DNA from: JANXVY01 sp038329675
GTDB lineage: Bacteria; Pseudomonadota; Alphaproteobacteria; Rhizobiales; Hyphomicrobiaceae
Direction of reading: 5' to 3'
DNA length: 8,680 nucleotides
Assembly (NCBI GenBank): GCA_038329675.1
Contig: JBBQNE010000136.1
Coordinates: 1-8,680 of the forward strand
This document shows, one piece after another, positions 1-5,514 of the stretch. The notes beneath the pieces are model-generated. The model did no database searches. It was not told the origin of the DNA and saw only the letters and a list, made by a program, of their open reading frames with translations. A program made the position numbers and the translations under genes. Each line of letters starts with the position of its first letter. Positions within the stretch are counted from its first letter, which is position 1.

Positions 1-1
1 G

Positions 2-27
2 CGCTTTTTTGTGGGTCAAGAAAAGCG
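2..27. other. AT-rich hairpin at window edge
   Basis: Arms CGCTTTT (2-8) and AAAAGCG (21-27) are perfectly complementary. A T-G and a T-A pair extend the stem inward, leaving a loop of about 8 nt. The T-run at 5-10 could be the tail of a terminator for a plus-strand gene lying before the window. On the minus strand the same bases form a stem after msrA. The window edge prevents a decision. Confidence 0.3.
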
Positions 28-32
28 GGCGG

Positions 33-53
33 GCCGGAGGGACACCCTCCGGC
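33..53 (-). terminator. candidate intrinsic terminator after msrB-msrA
   Basis: A perfect 9-bp GC-rich stem (arms GCCGGAGGG and CCCTCCGGC, 3-nt loop) lies about 110 bp past the msrA stop codon. Reading on the minus strand, it is followed after about 8 nt by a short T-rich stretch (TTTTCTT). The stem is strong, but the T-tract is displaced and interrupted, so this may be an imperfect terminator or only an mRNA 3' stabilising hairpin. Confidence 0.4.
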
Positions 54-162
54 GGAGTGCGAGGCTGGCCTCGCTCGCGCAGCGACCAACCGTGCGACGG
101 CAAAGAGCGAAGAGCTGTTCGCCCCTCGCGCACCCCAACCACGGACTCGTCCCTCGACCCGC

Positions 163-882
163 TTAGTTCGTTTTCGGCTTGAGGTGGTCGAGGCGGTCGG
201 CGCCCCACAGCTTATCGAGGCGGGCTTCTCGGCCGCAGCCTTGGCGGTAGCTCGTGTAGCGAAGCGGGTCTTTCTTGTAGAAATCCTGGTGATAGGTTTC
301 AGCCGCCGTGAAGGCCTGCGCTGGCGCGATCTCAACGGCGATCGGTTTGCCAAGTTTGCCGGACGCATCAATGGCAGCCTTGCCGGCAAGTGCTAGCTTC
401 AGCTGGTCCTCGCCATGGGCGAAGATTGCCGGGCGGTACTGGTTGCCACGATCGCAAAATTGGCCGCCGCTATCGACCACATCGGTCGTGCGCCAGTAGT
501 GGTGCAGCAGCGTGTCATAGCTGACTTTGCTCGTATCAAATGTGACCTGCAGGACTTCGACATTGCCGCTGCGGCCGCCGCTGACCTGTTCGTAGGTCGG
601 GTTGGCGGTTTTGCCGCCCATGTAGCCCGATATCGTGGTGAGGACGCCTGGTACCTGGTCGAAGTCCTTTTCCGTGCACCAGAAACAGCCGCTCCCGAAC
701 GTCGCAACGCCGATGCCGGGTTTGGCCGCTGGCGTATCGTCGGCGCGCGCCACCGACACCGGGTTCGGAAGCGGGCCAGATATCTGGGCGATTGCGAGCA
801 CGGCAGCGGCCAGCATCCCGCCCAGCATTAAAATCGTGGTCGAACGGCGCGAAAGCAAACGGCGCCCAGTTGAACTCTGCAT
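163..882 (-). CDS. msrA: peptide-methionine (S)-S-oxide reductase MsrA, exported form
   Basis: MsrA reduces the S-epimer of methionine sulfoxide in proteins and free methionine, using a catalytic cysteine that attacks the sulfoxide sulfur. The 239-residue product contains the active-site motif GCFWC at residues 65-69 (nucleophile C66), QFCDRGNQYR at 141-150 and YHQDFY at 197-202. C69, C143 and C216 are candidate resolving cysteines. Residues 1-47 look like a signal peptide: an arginine-rich start, a hydrophobic stretch at about 17-33, and an ARA-type cleavage site before D48. This predicts a periplasmic enzyme. The ATG is supported by AAGGA (minus strand, 892-896) nine bases upstream. The gene begins 18 bp after the msrB stop, so the two are almost certainly co-transcribed and together repair both sulfoxide epimers. 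The length suits a signal peptide plus one MsrA domain, with no sign of damage. Confidence 0.97.
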   Translation of the reverse strand: MQSSTGRRLLSRRSTTILMLGGMLAAAVLAIAQISGPLPNPVSVARADDTPAAKPGIGVATFGSGCFWCTEKDFDQVPGVLTTISGYMGGKTANPTYEQVSGGRSGNVEVLQVTFDTSKVSYDTLLHHYWRTTDVVDSGGQFCDRGNQYRPAIFAHGEDQLKLALAGKAAIDASGKLGKPIAVEIAPAQAFTAAETYHQDFYKKDPLRYTSYRQGCGREARLDKLWGADRLDHLKPKTN

Positions 883-900
883 GGCGTAATTTCCTTTGGT

Positions 901-1395
901 TCAGCTGGCGGCGCTGGCGACGAACTTCATGGCGACGCCGTTCATACAATAGCGCTGGCCGGTAGGCTTTGGGCCATCGGGGAACACATGGCCGAGATGT
1001 CCGCCACAGCGCCGGCAGTGGACTTCGGTGCGAACTGAGAAATAACTGCTGTCGACCGACGTTCCGACAGCGTTCTCCAGCGGCTGGTAGAAGCTCGGCC
1101 AGCCCGTGCCGCTGTCGTATTTCGTCTCCGACGCAAACACCGGCAAGTCGCACCCCGCGCAGCTGTACGTTCCGCGCGCCGTCTGTTTATCGAGGGGGCT
1201 AGAGCCAGCGCGCTCCGTGCCGTGCTGGCGAAGCACGTAGAACTGCTGTGATGAGAGCAGCTTGCGCCATTCTTCATCGGACTTGACGATCTCGAACTTG
1301 GTTGTCTTGGCATCGGCCGCCCGGCTCGATGTGCCGGTCGCGAAATGCGCGGCGAGTGCCGCAGTGAGGCCAGCGAAGGTGCGACGGGTCATCAT
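901..1395 (-). CDS. msrB: peptide-methionine (R)-S-oxide reductase MsrB with Tat signal
   Basis: MsrB reduces the R-epimer of methionine sulfoxide and complements MsrA. Counting from the ATG at 1395 (164 residues), the zinc-binding CxxC pairs are C79/C82 and C127/C130. GTGWPSF is at about 96-102, GGHLGHVF at about 131-138, and the catalytic cysteine is in RYCMNG (C150). The N-terminus reads MMTRRTFAG followed by a hydrophobic stretch ending near SRAADA. This fits a twin-arginine (Tat) signal, sensible for a zinc protein folded before export. I chose 1395 because it puts the RR motif at the extreme N-terminus. An in-frame ATG at 1428 would add 11 residues but has no visible ribosome site, and it lies close to the candidate promoter. 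ATG 1392 is equally possible. The gene is first in the operon with msrA. Confidence 0.96.
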   Translation of the reverse strand: MMTRRTFAGLTAALAAHFATGTSSRAADAKTTKFEIVKSDEEWRKLLSSQQFYVLRQHGTERAGSSPLDKQTARGTYSCAGCDLPVFASETKYDSGTGWPSFYQPLENAVGTSVDSSYFSVRTEVHCRRCGGHLGHVFPDGPKPTGQRYCMNGVAMKFVASAAS

Positions 1396-1444
1396 GGAAG
1401 TGTCCCAGATTAAAAAGCGCCCGGTCATGGCGACCCGGCAGAAC

Positions 1445-1474
1445 GGTAAACACGGGGTTAATCGATCAGGTCAA
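1445..1474 (-). promoter_or_regulatory. candidate msrB-msrA promoter
   Basis: On the minus strand, TTGACC (1474-1469) resembles a sigma-70 -35 box. GTTTAC or TTTACC follows after 17 or 18 bp as a poor -10 box. Transcription would start near 1438, giving a leader of about 40 nt to the ATG at 1395. GGAAC at 1489-1485 recalls the -35 of the alphaproteobacterial general stress sigma factor EcfG, but no matching -10 lies at the right distance. Confidence 0.3.
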
Positions 1475-1672
1475 GCGCGTGCCCGTTCCCGGCTCAATGT
1501 GGCTTACGCAAGGCGCGACCCTTTCGTTTCATCCACCGTATCACGATTATTTGTGACAGCGCTGCAAACGGGCGCGGCTCATCGATACCGTCCCTGGCCG
1601 CGACCCATTCTGTTTTGGCTCTTAAAGCAGGGACTTAGCCGACGGCCACCGCGTCATGATGCAGCAATCGTG

Positions 1673-1691
1673 CACCTGTGGGCGACAGGTG
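1673..1691. repeat. 7-bp inverted repeat
   Basis: CACCTGT (1673-1679) and ACAGGTG (1685-1691) are perfect inverted copies around a 5-nt loop. A third related copy, CCACACAGG (1700-1708), could pair with the left arm instead, so two folds exclude one another. It could be an operator or an RNA hairpin, or it could be chance. It lies downstream of the TA operon and roughly 280 bp upstream of msrB. Confidence 0.35.
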
Positions 1692-1764
1692 GGCTTATGC
1701 CACACAGGATCGTTTCTCCAAGTTCGTGGCAGCGGGCAACGGATAGCGCGATAGCTTGAAACGA

Positions 1765-2010
1765 CTAAAATTCATCACCCACGGTATCATGGCCGATGCG
1801 GCCAGCACTTTCCAATAGCGCCAATGCCTGTTTCGCGCTGCCCCGAGCCGCTCGACCGCGCAGATAATCAAGCGTCTTTAATGCGGCAATTTTTTCAGCC
1901 ACCGCGACGTTGATAAATTGATTGAGCGTGGTTCCTTCTTGAGCGGCCAAAGCTTCCGCCTCGACCTTTAACGTCGCCTGCAAACGCAGAGCATAATTCG
2001 AAGTGGTCAT
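1765..2010 (-). CDS. ribbon-helix-helix antitoxin (HicB-like/Arc-like), second gene of TA pair
   Basis: The 81-residue product is probably the antitoxin for the PIN toxin just upstream. It begins with a short strand (NYALRL) and two helices: LKVEAEALAAQEG, then the characteristic TTLNQFINVAVAEKIAAL at about residues 27-44. This is the ribbon-helix-helix DNA-binding fold seen in HicB-family and Arc-like antitoxins. The C-terminal half (from about residue 46) would be the toxin-binding tail. I chose the ATG at 2010 because it forms an ATGA overlap with the toxin stop codon, typical of translational coupling. The in-frame upstream start at 2037 would lie inside the toxin gene. Such proteins usually repress their own promoter as a complex with the toxin. 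The fold is fairly certain. The antitoxin role is inferred from context. Confidence 0.8.
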   Translation of the reverse strand: MTTSNYALRLQATLKVEAEALAAQEGTTLNQFINVAVAEKIAALKTLDYLRGRAARGSAKQALALLESAGRIGHDTVGDEF

Positions 2011-2435
2011 GAACGAGCTCCATGATTGACCAACCACGAAGGCCCCGGTCGGTCGACCCGTAGACCAAACCGCTCGGCCCCTGCAAAGTCACGTAACTTG
2101 AACGTCAATAGTAGATCGGCCATGCCGAGCACCGCTGTTTCTAATACAATTTCGTCGTCTGGGTCTCGAAGTTGGGGACGCCACACGAATGACGGGTCAA
2201 CCAGGACGGCGACCGAGCAGATGCCATCCAGCAGCCGTGCAATTTGATCCGCAGTCAGATGATGCGCTGCCAATTGTTCTGGTCGCACCAACACTGCTTC
2301 GTATTCCAAAACCAGTGGCACACTCAGCAAAATTTGATGGTCACCCGCCAGCACGCTGACGAGCCAACGCCTCGACGCGCCATTGCGACTTCGGACGGCC
2401 GCAACCATCACGTTGGTGTCGAATACCAACCTCAT
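2007..2435 (-). CDS. PIN-domain toxin (putative toxin component, COG1569-like), first gene of TA pair
   Basis: The 142-residue product matches the PIN-domain family of Mg2+-dependent RNases found as toxins in TA pairs. Visible acidic positions are D6 in the N-terminal VFDTNV motif, E44 in LVLEYE, and the cluster D91/D93/D94/E95 in RDPDDE. The C-terminal ADLLLTFKLRDF (about 106-117) fits the final strand-helix of the family. Cleavage of a specific RNA is the expected activity, with target unknown. I placed the start at ATG 2435, directly before RLVFDTN, as in most family members. A TTG at 2471 would add 12 residues but lies before the likely transcription start. The gene precedes its antitoxin, the reverse of the commonest TA order, and overlaps it by four bases. 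No frameshift or missing acidic residue is seen, so it may be active. Confidence 0.85.
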   Translation of the reverse strand: MRLVFDTNVMVAAVRSRNGASRRWLVSVLAGDHQILLSVPLVLEYEAVLVRPEQLAAHHLTADQIARLLDGICSVAVLVDPSFVWRPQLRDPDDEIVLETAVLGMADLLLTFKLRDFAGAERFGLRVDRPGPSWLVNHGARS

Positions 2436-2454
2436 CGAAAATAGCAGATTACAG

Positions 2455-2483
2455 GCGATATCAAAGCTCAACCCAAATCACAA
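2455..2483 (-). promoter_or_regulatory. candidate promoter of the TA operon
   Basis: On the minus strand, TTGTGA (2483-2478) and TATCGC (2460-2455) are separated by 17 bp, an acceptable sigma-70 layout with a weak -10. Transcription would begin near 2447, about a dozen bases before the toxin ATG at 2435. This argues against the TTG at 2471. No clear inverted-repeat operator overlaps it. Confidence 0.3.
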
Positions 2484-2555
2484 CGCAAAGCACCACCCCG
2501 TCGCCTTCACATGTGCCCCTAACCGCGCTACCCGGTCCGCCGCGGTGACAGCAAC

Positions 2556-3770
2556 ATGGGCCACGCGATGAACCTCGATAATTTGACGACGACCGCCGGT
2601 CTCGATCTCACTGGCAAACGCGTGATCGTGCGCGCCGATTTGAACGTGCCGACCGCTGACGGTCTCGTGACGGACGCAACCCGCCTCGAACGCCTCGTGC
2701 CAGGCCTTCGCGATCTCGCCAACCGCGGCGCGAAGGTCATCGTCATCTCCCATTTCGGGCGACCCAAGGGCGGCCCGGAGCGCGCCTACTCGCTGCAGCC
2801 GGTCGCCGAAGCCCTGGCCCGTGTCGCTGGCTATCCGATCGCCTTCGCCCACGATTGCATTGGTGAAGCAGCCCAATCAGCCGTTGCCGCGCTTAACCCT
2901 GGCGGGATCGTCGTTTTGGAGAATGTCCGCTTCCACAATGGCGAAGAAGCCAATGATCCAGGCTTTGCCCGACAGCTTGCGCGGCTCGGCGACATCTACG
3001 TCAACGATGCGTTCTCCGCCGCCCATCGCGCGCACGCTTCGACCGAGGGCCTCGCCCACCTGCTGCCCGCCTATTGCGGCGCGTTGATGAAAGAAGAGAT
3101 CGACGCCATCAGCCTTGCAACCGACAGCGGGGAACGGCCGATCGCTGCCGTCGTCGGCGGGGCCAAGGTGTCCTCCAAAATCGAGGTACTGACGAACCTT
3201 TTATACAAAGTCGACGTGCTGATCATCGGCGGCGGGATGGCCAACACGTTCTTGCAGTCGCTTGGCCTATTCATGGGCGCTTCACTCGCCGAGCCGGAGT
3301 TTCACGCCACCGCGCGCCAGATCATGGCCGAGGCGAAGGCAGCCGGTCGGCACATTGTTCTGCCAACCGATGGCGTCGTTGCCAGCGAGTTTAAGGCTGG
3401 AGCGGCGAGCACCATCGTCCCGGTCGATCAGATTCCGATCGGCGGCATGCTGCTTGATGTCGGCCCGGCCTCCATCGCGGCGATGACGGCAGCTTTGGCG
3501 GCCTGCAAAACGGTGATGTGGAATGGCCCGCTCGGCGCGTTCGAAATCGAGCCGTTTGGCGCGGGCACGTTCGCGCTAGCCCGCGAGGCGGCACGGCTGA
3601 CGGCTGAGGGCAAGCTCGTCTCGGTTGCCGGCGGCGGTGATACGGTTGCTGCCCTCAACATGGCTGGCGTGACGGGTGATTTCACCTACGTTTCAAGCGC
3701 TGGCGGCGCATTCCTCGAATGGCTTGAGGGCAAGGACCTGCCCGGCGTCGCAGCACTCACGCGCAGCTGA
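2556..3770 (+). CDS. pgk: phosphoglycerate kinase
   Basis: Pgk transfers a phosphate between 1,3-bisphosphoglycerate and ADP to give 3-phosphoglycerate and ATP in glycolysis. It runs in reverse in gluconeogenesis and the Calvin cycle. The 404-residue product is full length. In the N-terminal, phosphoglycerate-binding domain: RADLNVP (26-32), SHFGRPKGG (65-73), ENVRFHNGE (122-130) and NDAFSAAHRAHAS (150-162). In the C-terminal, nucleotide-binding domain: GGAKVSSKIEVL (201-212), IIGGGMANTFL (223-233), MWNGPLGAFE (321-330) and the phosphate loop AGGGDTVAA (358-366). The start may be ATG 2556 or ATG 2568 (MNLDNL); neither has a clear Shine-Dalgarno. In many alphaproteobacteria the gap gene lies next to pgk, whereas here the upstream neighbour is a divergent TA module. 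gph follows after 30 bp, suggesting one transcript. Confidence 0.98.
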   Translation: MGHAMNLDNLTTTAGLDLTGKRVIVRADLNVPTADGLVTDATRLERLVPGLRDLANRGAKVIVISHFGRPKGGPERAYSLQPVAEALARVAGYPIAFAHDCIGEAAQSAVAALNPGGIVVLENVRFHNGEEANDPGFARQLARLGDIYVNDAFSAAHRAHASTEGLAHLLPAYCGALMKEEIDAISLATDSGERPIAAVVGGAKVSSKIEVLTNLLYKVDVLIIGGGMANTFLQSLGLFMGASLAEPEFHATARQIMAEAKAAGRHIVLPTDGVVASEFKAGAASTIVPVDQIPIGGMLLDVGPASIAAMTAALAACKTVMWNGPLGAFEIEPFGAGTFALAREAARLTAEGKLVSVAGGGDTVAALNMAGVTGDFTYVSSAGGAFLEWLEGKDLPGVAALTRS

Positions 3771-3800
3771 GATCGCTCCAACCAACCATTGGCCACCATC

Positions 3801-4526
3801 ATGCCTCGCGAGCGCGCCGTCATCTTCGACCTCGACGGAACGCTCGTCGATAGCGTTCCCGACATTGCAGCCGCGCTCAATGCGGCGTTGGGCCAGCGCC
3901 GACTGTCCGCGCTTGGCCTCGCCGATGTAACCGCGATGGTCGGCCACGGCGCGCAGCGGTTAGCCCAACGCGCGCTGACCGCTCGCGGCCTCACTCCAAC
4001 AGAGGCGGAAACGGCAGCCCTCGTCACAGCATTTGAGCGCGCTTACGCCGCCGCACCGTGCGTCGCGACCCGCTTGTATCCCGGCGCCCGCGCCAACATC
4101 TCCGAGCTTTTAACGCAGGGCTGGTCGCTGATGGTTTGCACCAACAAGCCGCAATCGCTGGCCGATGCTGTGCTGGACGGCCTGAATCTTCGCAGAGATT
4201 TTGATGCGGTCGTCGGCGGTCGGCCGGGCGTCGCGTTAAAGCCGTCACCTGAGATGGTAAATCTCGCCCTCACAGAGGCCGCTGCAACCCGTAGGCCGAG
4301 GGTCGCATCCCCAAACGGCATGCAACCTCCGCGCGCGGTTTTTGTCGGCGATAGCGCAGCCGACGTGGGCGCCGCCCGAGCAGCCGGACTACCTGTGGTG
4401 GTCATGTCGCATGGCTATGCCAATGCCGCAGCCGATAGTCTGGGCGCTGACGTCGTAATCGATGATTTTAACGGCTTGTCCCAAGCCCTCGATCGGATCT
4501 TGCCACCACGCGAGACGCGCAGCTAA
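3801..4526 (+). CDS. gph: phosphoglycolate phosphatase, HAD superfamily
   Basis: The product is a HAD-superfamily phosphatase (subfamily IA), best matched to Gph. Gph dephosphorylates 2-phosphoglycolate, a by-product of DNA 3'-end repair and of Rubisco oxygenation. All four HAD motifs are visible in the 241 residues: I, FDLDGTLVDS at 9-18 (nucleophile D10, acid/base D12); II, VCTNKP at 112-117 (T114); III, ALKPSPE at 145-151 (K147); IV, FVGDSAADV at 181-189 (D184, D188). Residues 19-100 form the usual helical cap. The segment at about 160-178 between motifs III and IV looks roughly ten residues longer than usual. I chose ATG 3801 because it places DLDGT at the normal distance. An in-frame TTG at 3789 would add four residues. 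Related HAD enzymes act on other small phosphates, so exact substrate rests on resemblance and on the adjacent pgk. Confidence 0.9.
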   Translation: MPRERAVIFDLDGTLVDSVPDIAAALNAALGQRRLSALGLADVTAMVGHGAQRLAQRALTARGLTPTEAETAALVTAFERAYAAAPCVATRLYPGARANISELLTQGWSLMVCTNKPQSLADAVLDGLNLRRDFDAVVGGRPGVALKPSPEMVNLALTEAAATRRPRVASPNGMQPPRAVFVGDSAADVGAARAAGLPVVVMSHGYANAAADSLGADVVIDDFNGLSQALDRILPPRETRS

Positions 4527-4552
4527 CGCGCGAGTGGCCCGACAATTGGCCG

Positions 4553-4581
4553 TTGCAATCGTAACGCTACCGGGGTAGCTT
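4553..4581 (+). promoter_or_regulatory. candidate promoter of the rimP-nusA-ylxR-infB operon
   Basis: TTGCAA (4553-4558) and TAGCTT (4576-4581) are 17 bp apart, a reasonable sigma-70 arrangement. The spacer and -10 contain a perfect inverted repeat, GCTACC (4566-4571) and GGTAGC (4574-4579), which could be an operator or chance. The site lies in the only sizeable gap between gph and the operon, and transcription would begin near 4588. Confidence 0.4.
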
Positions 4582-4691
4582 GCTGATATACCAGACATTG
4601 CGCAATGTTCGTCGGTGGGGCTCATGAGCTCCGCTCGGCCGCTTGCCTTTATCGCACGCCCAACTCCTTTAACTCGAGCCGAACCCGACAC

Positions 4692-5510
4692 GTGGCACGA
4701 TCCGCGAAACCAAAACGCAAAGCCGGGGCTGACAAGGCAACCGAAGCGAGCAGCGTCCGCAATACGCTGCCGTCGGCCTCCGTTGGCGCTCCGTTGGCGA
4801 ACGTCGGCTCGCGATCGGCGAATGTGCGGTTCATCGTCGAAATCGGCCCAGCAGCAGCAATCGCCACGTTGATCGAACCCGCAATCGCCGATCTCGGCTA
4901 CCGCTTGGTGCGCGTGACGTTGACGGGCAAAGAGGGCAAAACACTTCAAATCATGGCCGAGCGGCCGGACGGGTCGTTCACGATCGACGATTGCGAAACG
5001 GTCTCACGCAACATCTCCCCGTTGCTCGACGTCCACGATCCGATCACCAACGCCTACCGGCTCGAGGTGTCATCGCCCGGGATCGATCGGCCACTGGTCC
5101 GGCCATCAGATTTCGACGATTGGGCTGGCTTTGAAGCCAAGATCGAGCTGTCCGAGCCAGTTGGCGGACGGCGTCGCTTCAAAGGTACGCTTGATGGGTT
5201 CGAGTCGGCCGCGTCCGATCATGAGCCTCCAACCTCGTCAAGTGGCGAAGTGCGCATCGAATGCGACGTTCCCGAAGTTGGACGTCAGGTCCTCGGCGTG
5301 CCAGCCAATCTGATCAAAGACGCCAAACTCATTTTGACCGACGAGTTGATCCGCGAGGCCCTCACCCGAGCCAAGGCTGCCAAACGCGGCGGAACCGGCG
5401 ATGGCGCCGAACTCGACCCAGATAACCTCGATCCAGCCGAACTTGAACTTGACGACGACGACCTCGACCCAAAACCCGATCCAAAAACCGTCGGCACACC
5501 GGAGGACTGA
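4692..5510 (+). CDS. rimP: ribosome maturation factor RimP
   Basis: RimP binds the free 30S subunit and assists late 16S rRNA/S12 assembly in the cytoplasm. Counting from GTG 4692 (272 residues), the N-terminal alpha/beta domain spans about 55-135. It contains QIMAERPDG (86-94), DDCETVSRNISPLLD (99-113) and the diagnostic YRLEVSSPGIDRPL (122-135). The SH3-like C-terminal domain follows to about 222 (SDFDDWAGFEAKI through LGVPANLIKDAKLILTDELI). The last 34 residues or so are very acidic (ELELDDDD), a tail absent from short RimPs. The start is unsure. ATG 4605 would add 29 residues of unrecognised sequence. GTG 4692 gives a basic, lysine-rich N-terminus. GTG 4824 would start almost at the conserved core. 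None has a strong Shine-Dalgarno. nusA begins 4 bp after the stop, the classical arrangement. Confidence 0.95.
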   Translation: MARSAKPKRKAGADKATEASSVRNTLPSASVGAPLANVGSRSANVRFIVEIGPAAAIATLIEPAIADLGYRLVRVTLTGKEGKTLQIMAERPDGSFTIDDCETVSRNISPLLDVHDPITNAYRLEVSSPGIDRPLVRPSDFDDWAGFEAKIELSEPVGGRRRFKGTLDGFESAASDHEPPTSSSGEVRIECDVPEVGRQVLGVPANLIKDAKLILTDELIREALTRAKAAKRGGTGDGAELDPDNLDPAELELDDDDLDPKPDPKTVGTPED

Positions 5511-5514
5511 CCCC

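Larger units (their letters stand above)
1396..1764. other. non-coding interval between msrB and the TA module
   Basis: I find no convincing gene in this interval. The open frame that crosses it on the plus strand is continuous with the reverse of msrB and resembles no family. Besides the candidate msrB promoter, the interval holds a 7-bp perfect inverted repeat at 1673-1691, a second partly overlapping repeat (CCTGTG at 1675-1680 against CCACACAGG at 1700-1708), TCAC-N8-GTGA at 1541-1556, and the direct repeat GATAGC at 1742-1747 and 1750-1755. No T-tract follows any of these stems, so no terminator for the TA operon is evident. Confidence 0.5.

Noticed and set aside
536..1153. A 205-codon minus-strand frame crossing msrA and msrB
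   Set aside because: It overlaps two unambiguous conserved genes in another frame and is rich in Arg/Pro/Gly, typical of shadow translation.
1262..1759. A 165-codon plus-strand frame covering part of msrB and the following gap
   Set aside because: Its first third is the reverse of msrB, the rest shows no recognisable fold, and there is no ribosome site.
3789..3800. TTG start for gph four codons upstream
   Set aside because: ATG 3801 places the DLDGT motif at the usual distance from the N-terminus, and the TTG has no ribosome site.
4516..4551. Terminator between gph and rimP
   Set aside because: Short stems exist (CGCGC/GCGCG and GGCC/GGCC) but no T-tract follows, so termination is not supported.
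5401..5514. Upstream in-frame starts for nusA within rimP
   Set aside because: The translated segment is low-complexity and arises from the other frame of the acidic RimP tail. ATG 5515 has a good GGAGG at proper spacing and matches the family N-terminus.
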